Positions 43,839 to 54,796 of a stretch of 64,000 nucleotides of DNA are shown one piece after another (the first letter of the stretch is position 1; every line of letters begins with the position of its first letter). This DNA is from Anthonomus grandis grandis (lineage: Eukaryota; Arthropoda; Insecta; Coleoptera; Curculionidae): positions 1,488,001 to 1,552,000 of the forward strand of contig NC_065562.1 of the NCBI RefSeq assembly GCF_022605725.1, read 5' to 3'. Below the pieces are notes generated by a model. That model saw only the letters and a program-made list of their open reading frames with translations. It had not been told where the DNA came from and made no database searches. The position numbers and the translations under genes were made by a program.

Positions 43839-44850
43839 GTTGAACTTTTACTTATAGGTTAAGAGTATAAAAAATGTGATAATGAGTCATGTTTATTTAT
43901 AAAACGTATAGGTAATTTCATTACAATCATTGCGGTATACGTTGACGATTTTTTTTATTTTCTAACTGTCAAGATGAAATCGATTTTGTCAGGGGTCATT
44001 TATCTAGAAAATTTAAAATCGAGGATTTAGGCCAGGTTAAACAATGTTTAGGCATGAGGGTTAGAATAAATGATGACAAAAGTGAAACCTTATTAGATTA
44101 AGAACAGTATATAAATCAGGTTCTAGATAGGTTTAATATGGGCGATTGTAAGCCAGTAAATACACCCATGGAAAAGGGACTTTGCTTTGATAAGCCAGAT
44201 CCTAGTGTTTGTCAAAAGGAACTGCCTTATCAACAGCTCTTGGGTAGTCTTATGTATATTTCAGTATTAACAAGGCCAGATATTACATTTGCTCTCAATT
44301 TTTTGAGTCAGTTCAACAATTGCTATACCGAACAACATTGGAAGTGTGCTAAGAGGTTCCTTAGGTATTTGCAGGGGACCAAGGGATATCGTTTAGCTTA
44401 TAAAAGAGATAACAATTATGACTTAAAGGGATATGTTGATGCAGATTTTGCAAGTAATGAAATAGATAGGCGGTCATATACAGGGTTTGTAGTTATGTTG
44501 TCTGGTGGGGCTATTTCATGGGAGTGTAACAAGCAAAAAACGGTGGAATTTAGTAGTACTGAAGCCGAGTATATGGCAATTACAGAAGCTTCTAAAGAAG
44601 CTGTATTTTTTAGGAATTTGTTATCTGAAATTCTCGATAAGTTTTTGTGCATAAGTGTATTTAATGATAACCAAAGTGCACAAAAATTAGCTTTGAACGT
44701 TCTAAACATATAGACGTTCGTTATCATTTTGTCCGAGAATTAATTGCAAATGGTTTTGTAGAGTTAAATTACTTATCTACGGATGCAATGCTGGCGGATG
44801 TCCTAACAAAAGCATTATGTTCTGTAAAGCGACAGAATTAGGCTTAGGTT
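43827..44850 (+). pseudogene. pol: Copia pol, right part: RT active site, RNase H
   Basis: Continues the RT frame after the PLE: IIAVYVDDFF (Y-V-D-D box, about 43930), EDLGQVKQCLGMRV, a stop near 44098, then VNTPMEKGL, YQQLLGSLMYISVLTRPDIT and LNFLSQFNN. RNase H: LKGYVDADFASNEIDRRSYT, AISWECNKQKTVEFSSTEAE, YMAITEASKEAVFFRNLL, ISVFNDNQSAQKLA, then a frameshift and HIDVRYHFVRELI, MLADVLTKAL. Ends about 44841. RT and RNase H residues are intact, but several frame breaks occur. Confidence 0.88.
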
Positions 44851-44860
44851 ATTAGATGTT

Positions 44861-45707
44861 TACAGTGAACTTAGATTGTTGTGATTAATTGAGGAGCTTG
44901 CATTCAAAAGCGACTATATCTGGTGAATAATTGACTAATAAATGAGATAAAACTGTGGACTGCATAAAAAGATAAATTTTGATATTATTCACCATTGAGC
45001 AGCGAAACAAAGGGGCCTTAACCACTTACACGTGAGCATCTAGTTGCTGGATCTTCGTGCACTTTATAGTTCTCATGAATTTGAGGCGCATCTGTTTACA
45101 CTAATTTTGAGATTGTAGAATTAAGGTTTTTGCGGTACCCGAAAAGATGGTGGTACTTTCAACGAACAAAACGAGAGAGATACTGCTGCTTATTGCAATC
45201 CAAAAATTCTTCGCGCATAGCGCATGTCGCATAAGTCATCTTTTTTTACTAACGCGCAAAGATACGGGGTGCAATGATATATTAAAGTTACTTTATTCAT
45301 TCCTTGCAATAATCAATTATAGATTAATTTTACTGATATCAATCCCAACAAAAATAATTCTCCATACTATAAAGTATTGACCAATATCCATTTTAAAAAA
45401 ATGTTCAGAAATCGAAAAAAACTTTTCATCGGTTCGCCTTAATACATAGAGATGGGGAAAAAAGTTTATTTGGAATGTTTCAGGGAAGTTGTTTGATGCA
45501 ATTAAAAAAAAATTTTGAGCTGTCAATAGTTTTTGGAAAAAATTGACATTTAATTTGGATATAGCCGGTTGGACAAAGCGTTAAAAAATCCAATTAAAAA
45601 AAATTTAAACGCAAGAAATCATTATTTTTAATTTTTAAACTGAAACAAAAAATACATTTTTATTGAAAAATACAACACAGATAAGAAAATAAAAAAAAAC
45701 AGAATAT
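44861..45707. other. No gene seen; possible copia LTR, then AT-rich DNA
   Basis: 44861-45140 is where the copia 3' LTR would be. No second copy is available to confirm it. The rest shows no coding signal. Confidence 0.35.
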
Positions 45708-46576
45708 TTAAATGTGAAGAGCAGCTTCTTCATCTAAACAGTCACATGGCTGATTCTGTTCACCCTCATCTTCTTCCATGTCGTGTGTTTCTATATCTGG
45801 ATTACCAGATACGAGTAAATCTTTATACCATTTTAGGTCTGCTCGTGACATCGAATTTTCACCAAAGAGCTCTTTCAAAAGCTTCTTTATAGTAGGTTTC
45901 TTTTTATCTGGCAAACAGTTTCTGGGCTCTATAATATTAAGGACAAGGTGGCTATCGTTCTTTCCTTTCTTCAGCATCTGACACGGCCTATTAAAATTTG
46001 CAGGTTCAAACCGATAGTAAAGATGAGTATTCACCTCAATCTTAGGATTATTTTGGTTTTTGCTGCTTTTTGTAATAAAAATTCTTTTTGTTTCAGAAAT
46101 GCCTTATTATACACTTTCTCTAGTTCCTTTACATTATAAATTTTCAAGTCGGTCCCTAATATATTCCTCTTTGGAAATTACCTCCGGATTTTTCCTAAGC
46201 AACTTCTCCACTCTCCCAAAACAACGATCAGCAGCCATGAAGCTGTGTCCGCGGACTGGAAAAGTGATCGAGATTTCAGACAGATCTTTTGGAGACTTAT
46301 TTTTCAGCCAATACATTAGTGCATGAACTATGTAGGCATTTTTATTTTGGCCTGCACAACCATCACAGAAAAGTGTTATTTTTCTAATTCCATTATAGTC
46401 AAGTGAATCTAGATGGTGAAGAAGTGCTGAGGCAATTTCTGTTGAGCCACGCCCAGCATAATCTTCGGTCCATACATAGAATGTTGGGTTTCGCGAAGAC
46501 AGCTCGACACAACAAAAAGCGTATAAACTTATTTGATGTGAGTAAATGAAATGTGAAAAATACGCGTGCGACTTAC
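45708..46576 (-). pseudogene. Second D-x-C-x-x-Q-N-K-N transposon-like protein
   Basis: Minus strand. The main frame (from 46576) gives FYVWTEDYAGRGSTEIASAL, KITLFCDGCAGQNKNAYIVH and ISITFPVRGHSFMAADRCFG, then EEYIRDRLEN. One-base shifts near 46140 and 46050 precede the C-terminal VNTHLYYRFEPANFNRPCQM ... KKPTIKKLLKELF and an acidic tail. The block aligns with 1887-2255 (DNCSAQNKN and GHSYMVAD) but is clearly a different subfamily. A donor-like GTAAGT at about 46576 suggests an upstream exon. Role unknown; a DDE-type nuclease is a guess. Confidence 0.55.
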
Positions 46577-46859
46577 GGTGCAAAAAAGTTCAACCGCATG
46601 CAAGCTAAAAAATGCACGGAATCGGTTCCTCCCGATGAATCTCTGGTAACATTGACCCGTCTGCTGCGAGACGAACAGCGTTCTGTTTTGCTTTAGCGAA
46701 TTAGCGATGCGTTGTTGCAAAATGCTCACTTTCCTGATAAAGCGCGTTAAATCCATTTCAGGCAAAAACAAAAAAAATTGATAGCAAGCAAGCTTGAATG
46801 CGACATCCGTAGAAATGCATAAGAAGCGAAAAATCAGGAAGAATCGTTTGAACAAGAAA

Positions 46860-48112
46860 TAGCGCAGTTACAACATCAGATCGATGAAAAAGAAGCAGAA
46901 AACATCACAATTATGGAAGAAGCAATATACAAAGTAGAATACAAAAGGAAAGCCTAAAAATGCAAGAACAGATAGAAATTATCAAACAATTAGGATACAC
47001 AAAAAAGAGGAGATAACAACCATCAATACGGTAGAAAGGGAAGAAAACCAATCGGTAGCAGATATACTAATAAAAAAAATGGGCTCCGGAAGTATATAAG
47101 TAAACCACCATCCACGAATTTAAAAAACTAGACAGAAGGCCAAACCATCTAGTCTTTTTCTGTAAAAAGAACAGTACGTTGGACAACACGAACATGGATG
47201 TGGAGAAAGAAATTCTCAATAGATATCCATAAATCCTAGATGAAGAGGCAACAAAATGTCGAGGGAGAAGTTTTCAGCTCATAGAAGAGGAGATTATTCT
47301 TCAAAAAGGGAAGGGAGAGAAACATAAACGACGACAGCTTTATTTATTAATGACAAACCAGAGAGGAAAGATATATACAATTTAATTAAAAAGGTCCAAG
47401 TGCTTACCGAGGAGCTAACAATAAGTGAGGTAGCAATAATTTCTCCGCAAAATATGGAACCAGAAGTCATAAGGAAGATGTGCCAATGTATATACAAGGA
47501 CAACCAAACAGCGGAAACCTGCTTTTAAAAAAAAATTAAACCTACTGAACCGATAATAGAAGTACAAAAAGGGATGTCTAAAGTATTGGGACATTTGAGA
47601 GTTCGGAATGAAACCTCAAAAACTAGCGAATTGACGTATTTCATACGTGACTAAGATCTGTTAACTACAAAGATCATTACTACAAACATCATTAAAACAG
47701 CCGAGAACTTTAAACTAACTGTACAGCAAAATCCACATGAAGGGCAGTCAGCCATGATTACGTTTTCAGAAACCCAAACAAGAGAACTAGCAAGAAGAAC
47801 GCAGATAAGAATCGGTCTTACAGAATGTCGAATATAGGAACGATTAAAAGTAGAAAAATGCTATCTATAAATGTTGGCAATTTGGAAAGAGACTGCGACA
47901 TAAGCGATAAATGTTTTAAATGCGGGGCATATGGACATGAAAAGACAGAATGTAACAAAACCAATGATTACTGTCTATCATGTAACGAGGAACGACACCA
48001 ATCCGGGACAAATAAATGTCTAAACGTTAGAAGAGCTCTGGCTAGAGAGAAGATCAAAAGAAGAAATGTTCAAAGAATGATCAGTGTTGAATGTATTGGA
48101 AGCAGTAAATAA
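46860..48112 (+). pseudogene. R1-like LINE, ORF1 (gag-like) remnant
   Basis: A run of broken frames: Lys/Glu-rich coiled-coil sequence (46860-47100), then ENFKLTVQQNPHEGQSAMIT and RRTQIRIGLTECRI at 47700-47835, and two zinc knuckles near the end, CFKCGAYGHEKTEC (CCHC) and CLSCNEERHQSGTNKC. A further degraded knuckle (KVEKCY) comes before them in another frame. This order matches ORF1 of R1/I-group LINEs, which binds the LINE RNA. Stops and frameshifts throughout. Confidence 0.65.
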
Positions 48113-48189
48113 GAATAAAAAAAAAGAAGCTAAATGAATACTTAAAAAAAAGTAAAAAAAAAGAAGAAGGAAAAAGGGACAAAAGACAA

Positions 48190-50595
48190 TTATAATCAAA
48201 TAAAAATGAACAAACTAAGAATATCGCAAGCCAATTCACAAAAAAAATTAGCACCCGAAGATTTGGCCCAAGCAATAGCAATAAAATTTGGATGTCATAT
48301 TATCTGCAGCCAAATCAAATCAAAACGAAATAGAATACCACTATTTCAAGGCAAGAAATTATGTATATATAGAGTACATATACTCGGTGTACGTTTCACC
48401 AAACTGTGAATATGTGGAATACAAAGGAATCCTAATCGAATTGTTTACACACGTTAAACGGAATCTAAGATCAGGCAAGAAATCAATCGTAATATGCGGC
48501 GACTTTAACGCCAAGAATTCGGTTTTTGGGATGGAAAAGTGACCGATCTTATCGAAAACTTATTGACAGATTAGATCTGGACAATTTATGCAGGGAAATA
48601 TATCTTACAACACATTCTGTTCCTCCGGAAGACGCGAATGAGCCAATAAAAGTGGTACTACAGGCATACAAGAATTCATGTAAAAAAAATCGAGCAACGG
48701 ATGATTATAGCTTACCATACTGATGGAATACAAGCATTGAGAGGGAAATAATAGAGATAGAAATAAAAAGACGAAAAATGCAAAAAAAATAAATAACCAG
48801 ACAAAAGGAGAAGAGCTCGCAGCAGATTTCAACGAAGCAAGAAAACAACTAATGAAAAGCATAAGATCAGCTAAAAAAGAGAAGTGCAGGGAAGTGAGCG
48901 ACTCCCTTAACAGAGATGTCTTTGGGCAAGGTTGTCAAATAATTAAAGTTCAACTAAAATGTAGGAGACCCAAGATAACTCTAACTAAAGATGAGAAAAT
49001 CGATATCTTTAAAATCCTTTTCAAAACAACACCAAAATGTAATATACCAAAAATCGAAGCAGAACCATATGTTGTCGAACAAGTAACAGAATTAGAAATA
49101 CAAGAATTGCTTAAAAACATCACAATAGGTAAAGCTTCCGAGCCCGATGGGATCTCTCCGATAAACAGCAAACACATAATAAACAGTGACACGGAATATT
49201 TTCGAAAACTATTTACAAATTGTCTAAAGAAAGAATACTTTCCTACAAAATAGAAGTGCTCCAGACTTATAGATAAACCATAAACCAAAGAAAATTGGAG
49301 AAAATACCAGCTATAGACCTATTTCACTCTTGGACGTAATGGGTAAAATCTTGGAATCAATTATTAAAACCCGGCTTCAGAAAAAAACTTGATGAAACTG
49401 ATGATGGCGGACTAAATCAAAACCAGTATGACTTCTGCAAGGGACGATCAACGGTAGATGCTATAAAACAGGAAGTACGCCCAATCCAATCCAGAAATAA
49501 AGACATAGTTACCTTAGTGTGCGTTGATGTCAAAAACGCCTTTAACCCTGCCGATTGGAATATCATCATAAATCGTCTCAAAAAGCGAAATATCTCAGGA
49601 TACCTGGTGGCAATTATCAGGTCGTATTTCTCAGATAGAATGGTAAACATACACGGTAGGGTAAACCAAGGAGTAGAAGGAGGAATCCCTCAGGGGTCAA
49701 TCTTAGGACCTATTTTGTGGAAAATCCTATATGACCAACTTATGGATATCGAAAAACCGCCCGGAGTTATGAAGACCAACAAACTTATAGTTGCCCCGGA
49801 AAAAACCACCAGTGTCATTTTTGACTGGAGTTACATTAATAGACGAAAAATTATATACAACTTTGGGGATGTTAGAATAACACCTCAAAAATCCGTTAAA
49901 TACCTCGGACTAGTTCTAGACTACAACCTAACATACACTCCCCATACTTCAATGGTTATATAATAAAGTAATAAGATCTTTAAAGCCCTGGGTGCTCTAT
50001 TGCCAAACAAAGGTTATTAGAACTTACATTCCAATCAATAATTTTATATGCAGCACCCATCTGGAGTGAGTAAGCTAAGACAAAAAGGGATGCAGGAAGA
50101 CTCATAGCTTGGCAACGGACAGAAGCAATACGTTGTTTAAGTGCATACCATACGGTGACGGTGGATGTAGCGTTATTGCTCGCAGGACTGGTCTCAATAG
50201 ATCTCTTAATTAGGGATAGGGCGCAATATATGACAGAAAAAAGAACTTCGAACGGGTAATAAACAATACAGCAATAAAATTAATAGAAAGTGAAGAAAGG
50301 GAAAATACTATACGACAGTGGCAACAAAACTGGCTGGAAAACCCTGAAACTAGTAAGAGAAGATGGACAAAAAAATATTAAAGACATTAAAAAATTGTTG
50401 AACAGAAAACATGGAGAACCAAATTACTATACAACACAGTTTTTTATAGGATACGGGTGTTTTGAAACCTACCTGCATAAATACAAAAAACGAGAGAGCC
50501 CAGTATGCATGTACGGTGATTCAAATGATGACACAGTGGAACACATGCTGTTTTACTGTAATAGGTCGACAGAATCAGAACAAACGCACAGATAA
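48190..50595 (+). pseudogene. R1-like LINE, ORF2 (endonuclease-RT), RT centre deleted
   Basis: Endonuclease fragments: LRISQANSQKKLAPEDLAQA at the start and SIVICGDFNAKNSVFGM (the GDFNA motif). RT: LLKNITIGKASEPDGISPIN, SYRPISLLDVMGKILESII, QYDFCKGRSTVDAI, TLVCVDVKNAFNPADWNIII (first Asp) and GGIPQGSILGPILWKILYDQ. The F-A-D-D box is missing: KPPGV runs straight into MKTNKLIVAPEKT. The C-terminus has the Cys-His finger VCMYGDSNDDTVEHMLFYC. At least six frame breaks. R1-type assignment rests on the RT motifs and C-terminal finger. Confidence 0.78.
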
Positions 50596-51019
50596 AGATG
50601 GAAAGTAATCTGAATTGTGAAAACATTACTGAGACAATGCTACTAAGTGCAATGAATCGAAATACAATCACAGAAAATGATGAAAGAAATAATTGAAATG
50701 AAAAAAGAGTAAGAAAAAACAGCTGGATTTTGAGCAACTTCTCTTCCTGCGTAATATACTGAGAAGTAGCAGGTCCGGGGAGTGACACAGAAGAACCACG
50801 GTCCCAAGGATTTTGGGAGGGACAATCAACCATTTACCACAAGATAATTTGAGAAACTACTGCTTTCCTCTTTTTCAAGGAGATTAAGTGTACCAAAAAC
50901 ACCACCTGAAATGAAATGAATGCTAACAAACATTGCTGATTGTATTAATACAGACTAATAGATAGCACAGGCCATGACATTCACAAATACGGAACAAAAG
51001 AAACGAAGCACTCAGACTG
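50596..51019. other. 3' tail of the R1-like LINE and spacer
   Basis: A-rich sequence continuing the LINE up to about 50720, then no recognisable gene. Confidence 0.4.
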
Positions 51020-51292
51020 ATGCCTGAAAAAAACAAACTGAACCCAAGAAAAAAAATTGACATAAAAGAGCTCAAAACATATGATGGATGGTCCAAACCT
51101 TCCAAAGAAATTTGGAAAGAAAAACTCTTCATTAATACAGAGATAAAATTTGAAAAACCCTTTAAAACCAATGCAGAAACAGTAAAAGTAGTTCTGAGCA
51201 ATCAAATGACAAGAGGCATTCAGTCACTATACAGAGACAGGTATCCAGAAATTACTGAAGCAAAGGCGGATTTTGAGATGAACTATGACTGA
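51020..51292 (+). CDS. Unrecognised 90-residue ORF
   Basis: ATG at 51020, TGA at 51290. Basic, soluble-looking protein: MPEKNKLNPRKKIDIKELKT, YDGWSKPSKEIWKEKLF, MTRGIQSLYRDRYPEITEAK. No membrane span or zinc motif. Less AT-biased codon choice than the neighbours and no stops, so it may be a real coding segment, such as a retrocopy or a single exon of a host gene. No splice sites were resolved and I cannot name it. Confidence 0.4.
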   Translation: MPEKNKLNPRKKIDIKELKTYDGWSKPSKEIWKEKLFINTEIKFEKPFKTNAETVKVVLSNQMTRGIQSLYRDRYPEITEAKADFEMNYD

Positions 51293-51921
51293 AAAAGCAA
51301 TAACCACAAGAAGAACATATTTGTAAATTGAAATGCTCCTCATGTCTATCACGTGTACATGTGTTCACATGTAATTGCATGGATTTTGTTATAAATAATA
51401 ATATGTATAAACATATTCATAATATATACATGAATATGTCAGGAAAAGTCCATTTTAAGATAAAAGTCCTAATGCAGAACTAAATTATCATATTTCATCA
51501 ATACAAAATTCAAACATAAAAAATATTGATGATAAAATTAGGGACAATATTAATTATCTCCATTTGTTATTAATTATCTCCTCTATTAATTATCTCCATT
51601 CTTTTGATTGGATGAATATCGCAAATACTGAAATTAAAAATTTAATAAATGGTCTTCTTCTTTCTGCTGCAAACTTAACTGGCATCAAAACTGAGGTAGG
51701 AGCACGTAAATCCGACACAGCCAATAAAAAAATTGCGTGCCAGAATCGGTAAGTTTAATAAAAGTCATATGTAACTTGTATTTAAATTGAAATCTGCTGT
51801 CCCTCGGCTGGTTTACATGAAAAAGAAAATATTAAAACCCAGTTGAAAAATATTTTGCTAGATATTTAGTAAACTGGAGATCTGTTATTATAACACAAAT
51901 TAGCAATAAAATGTGTTTAGT
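51293..51921. other. AT-rich; short coding-like fragment with a tandem duplication
   Basis: 51480-51752 reads ELNYHISSIQNSNIKNIDDK ... SFDWMNIANTEIKNLINGLL, with no family I can name; it may be a LINE or ORF1 fragment. The unit ttaattatctcc occurs three times at 51550-51598. Confidence 0.4.
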
Positions 51922-52231
51922 GTAGGTTTCAAAACACCCGTATCCTGTAAAAAAAACTGTCTTGTATAGTAATCTGGTTCTCCATGTTTTCTGTTCAACA
52001 ATTTTTTAATGTCTTTAATATTTTTTTGTCCATCTTCTCTTACTTTTCAGGGTTTTCCAGCCAGTTTGGTTGCCACTGTCGTATAGTATTTTCCCTTTCT
52101 TCACTTTCTATTAATTTTATTGCTGTATTGTTTATTACCCGTCCGATGTTCTTTTTTCTTTCATATATTGTGCCCTATCCCTAATTAAGAGATCTATTGA
52201 GACCAGTCCTGCGAGCAATAACGCTGCATCC
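51922..52231 (-). repeat. Inverted fragment of the R1-like LINE 3' region
   Basis: The reverse complement matches 50163-50472 with a low percentage of differences (for example ctggtctcaatagatctctt and the Gly-Tyr-Gly-Cys-Phe part of the C-terminal finger). It is a second, oppositely oriented copy of the same LINE family, about 310 bp. Confidence 0.85.
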
Positions 52232-52870
52232 AGCGCTAAAAGAATTTGCAATGCTAAAAGGATTACCATTATCAAGCTGGAAAAAGTAAATTTGCTACCA
52301 AAATAAACAGGACTATATTTCAATAATGTAAAAGTTCTAAAAATAACTAAACGTTAACAAAAATAATATACAAAGATGTACCATGTTCTGTTAGAATTAT
52401 GCCATTCGTTTAAAATATCTGAATTGTTTTTAAAACATATTAATTGTTTTTAAAAACATTAGATTATTTGTCGGTATCGATGTTATATTACCTTACTATT
52501 CTTGGAAGCACAGCAACTTGTCGTCCTCCGTCCGTCCGTCGGTCGTTAAAATTGTATTGGGGAATCCCCGATTTGCACATATTTACTTTTTTTTGTATTT
52601 ACTCTTACGTCTCTTTTTACTGTTTAGTTTCGTTCGCTCGCAGTTCAGTTCACACCGCACGTCGCATTGCGTGGTTTACGGGAGAGTCGAGAGTTCGGGA
52701 GTGTAATATATTAAAATTATAACTCAGCTATTGTTTTGACAAGCTTCATAATCATTTAAGTGTGTCCGATTTTGTTTTTAGTAGTAACAGAGAGATATTT
52801 CAGAGTAAGTTGTATTTTTTGCCTAGTAATTTATTTAACTGACTAGTTTTTTTTACCTGACAGAATAAAA
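52232..52870. other. Leader/promoter region of hAT-1
   Basis: No ORF of note. 52505-52715 is GC-richer with short tandem gtccgtccgtcg repeats, suiting a promoter or 5' end of the hAT-1 element. Confidence 0.4.
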
Positions 52871-53630
52871 ATGTCCAAAAGAAGTGTAGTCTGGCTATAT
52901 TTCTCGGTGGTGAATGAAGATAAAAAAATAGCTAAATGTGACGTTTGTAAGGACAATTTATCGTATAAACATTCGGTTTCCAATTTAAAAAAAGATTTTA
53001 AAAGGAAACATCCCACAATAAATATGGATGTCGATTCTTGTCAAAGTAGTAGTAGTGCGAGTACTGCAAGTGTGGTATCAAGAAGAGCTTCTAGTCTTAC
53101 TGGCGAAACAGATAGCGAATAGAAACAAATACGACCAGGAGACGCTCAGCAGGCAAGTAATCCAAAAAATTTAAAGGAAAATGAAGTAAAGGACGAGGAC
53201 GATCCCTCGACATCAAGCAAACCAAGCTGCAGTTTATCTTCTAGTAAAGCAATAAGGATTCAAGGTACTATTGCTACTTATATACCAAAGAAGCTAAGCA
53301 CAACTCAAAAGAAAAAGCTTGACTTAGATTTCCTAGGCTTATTTATTCATGATTACCAACCTTTTAGCATAGTAGAAGATCAAGGGTTTAAAGTATTCGT
53401 GCATAGCTTAAATCCTACCTAACCTTCCAAATAGGCACACAATTTCAAGTTCCTTAATTCCAGCCGAATATGAAAAATGTTACAATATTGCCAAAGAAGA
53501 AATAAAAAATGTTATTAATTGTTGTGTGACAACAGACTGTTGGACATCTTGTAAAAATGAAAGCTATATGGCTATAATTTGTCATTTCATCGACGATAAT
53601 TTTAAAAAGTTGGCAACATTGCCCATAAAT

Positions 53631-53676
53631 GGTTAAGTTTATAAATCGTAAACGGTTAAGTTTATAAATCGTTCTA
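53631..53676 (+). repeat. 23-bp unit repeated twice at the LINE 5' end
   Basis: ggttaagtttataaatcgt occurs at 53631 and 53654. Tandem 5' units are common at LINE starts and may carry the internal promoter. Confidence 0.85.
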
Positions 53677-53951
53677 CAAAGATTTTTCAAATTTAGTGTC
53701 AAATAGTATCATTTAAATACTGTACTATCGATAGATCTGATCATTAGCGTATATAGAACAATAACTCTGATTTTGTAGTGCCTAAGAACTTCTTTTTTAC
53801 CTTCAAATCACCAAAATTTAAACGGTGTTTATTGCCAAGTAAACTTCGACCCGTGCGCTTTTAAACGTCGATCACATCGATATCGGGTACGTAGTATTTG
53901 GAATCTCGAGTGGAGTTGCCGTGATTTACGGATTATCTTAGCAGTATTAAA

Positions 53952-54764
53952 ATGCCAAAAACCAAGACTGAAATTTGCGACATATGTCTTAAGGACGTTC
54001 TTGATGATCATCAAGCACTACTATGTGACAGATGCAACATATGGAAGCATAGAGAATGCTTGTCTATGTCAAATAAAACTTATGTCAAATTAAGCAAATC
54101 CAAGGACGAGTGGCTCTGTGGCAAATGTAACACCAAAGATGGACCTGGTTCTGCTTTACGTGGAAAGAGGGATTACACTCTGGCCGATATTATGGCAAAA
54201 TTGGAAAAGATGGAAAATGAGTACAGATCTTTATTAACTAAATATGATGATCAATTTAAAATAAATAAGGAATTACAGGATGAACTTGGTCAAATTAAGC
54301 AACAGTTAAATAAAAATGAACAAAAGGAACTTAAAAACAATTTGTTGGTGCAAGGAATCCCATACAAAGAGAACGAGAACTTACCTGACATTGTAAATAA
54401 AATTGCCAATTATCTTGATGTCCCAAACGTAAACAAATTTACTGTTTATAGATTGGGCAGGGATAAGAATAAAAATAACCCTGTTAAAGTCATCTTTGAA
54501 GATGAATCAACTAAAACAAAAATTTTAAAATGAAAAAAGAAATTTGGCCTAAAAAGTTCAGATTTGGGATATACTACGGATAATAAAATCTTTCTCAACC
54601 ATGAACTTACAAAAACTAATCTTGATTTATACATGGCAGCTAAGGCTTTTAAGAAAGATCAAAATTTTAAGTTCCTATGGATTGGCGATGGTAATATCTT
54701 TTTGAGGAAAGACGAAAGTTTAAAAGTTCTCCTTATCAATAATAAAAGTCAGTTGGAAAACTAG
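53952..54764 (+). pseudogene. LINE ORF1 with PHD zinc finger and coiled coil
   Basis: ATG at 53952. PHD-type zinc finger at residues 9-60 (CDICLKDVL, LLCDRCNIWKHREC, WLCGKC, the C4-H-C3 layout), a coiled coil at 75-125 (MAKLEKMENEYRSLLTKYDD), then an RRM-like region with NLLVQGIPYKENENLPDI and FTVYRLGRDKNKNNPVKVIF. A TGA at 54531-54533 interrupts; the frame continues to TAG at 54764. PHD fingers in ORF1 may bind histones or RNA; that is known for related CR1-type LINEs only as domain content. Confidence 0.85.
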
Positions 54765-54796
54765 CGAGGCCTCGTGAACAACTAAAAATTGCTTAC

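Larger units (their letters stand above)
41002..44860 (+). mobile_element. Copia-type LTR retrotransposon, internal region, split by a Penelope-like element
   Basis: Order protease/linker, GAG-pre-integrase zinc region, integrase, RT, RNase H is the copia order (integrase before RT). The Penelope-like element occupies 42383-43826. The left end adjoins Harbinger-3 and no LTR was identified; the right LTR may start in the non-coding sequence after 44850. Confidence 0.85.

Noticed and set aside
46529..46855. 108-codon minus-strand ORF upstream of the second D-x-C-x-x-Q-N-K-N gene
   Set aside because: I could not match it to the first copy's N-terminal domain, so it is not added to that gene.
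50444..50833. 129-codon minus-strand ORF over the R1-like LINE 3' end
   Set aside because: Shadow of the plus-strand LINE frame; no motif.
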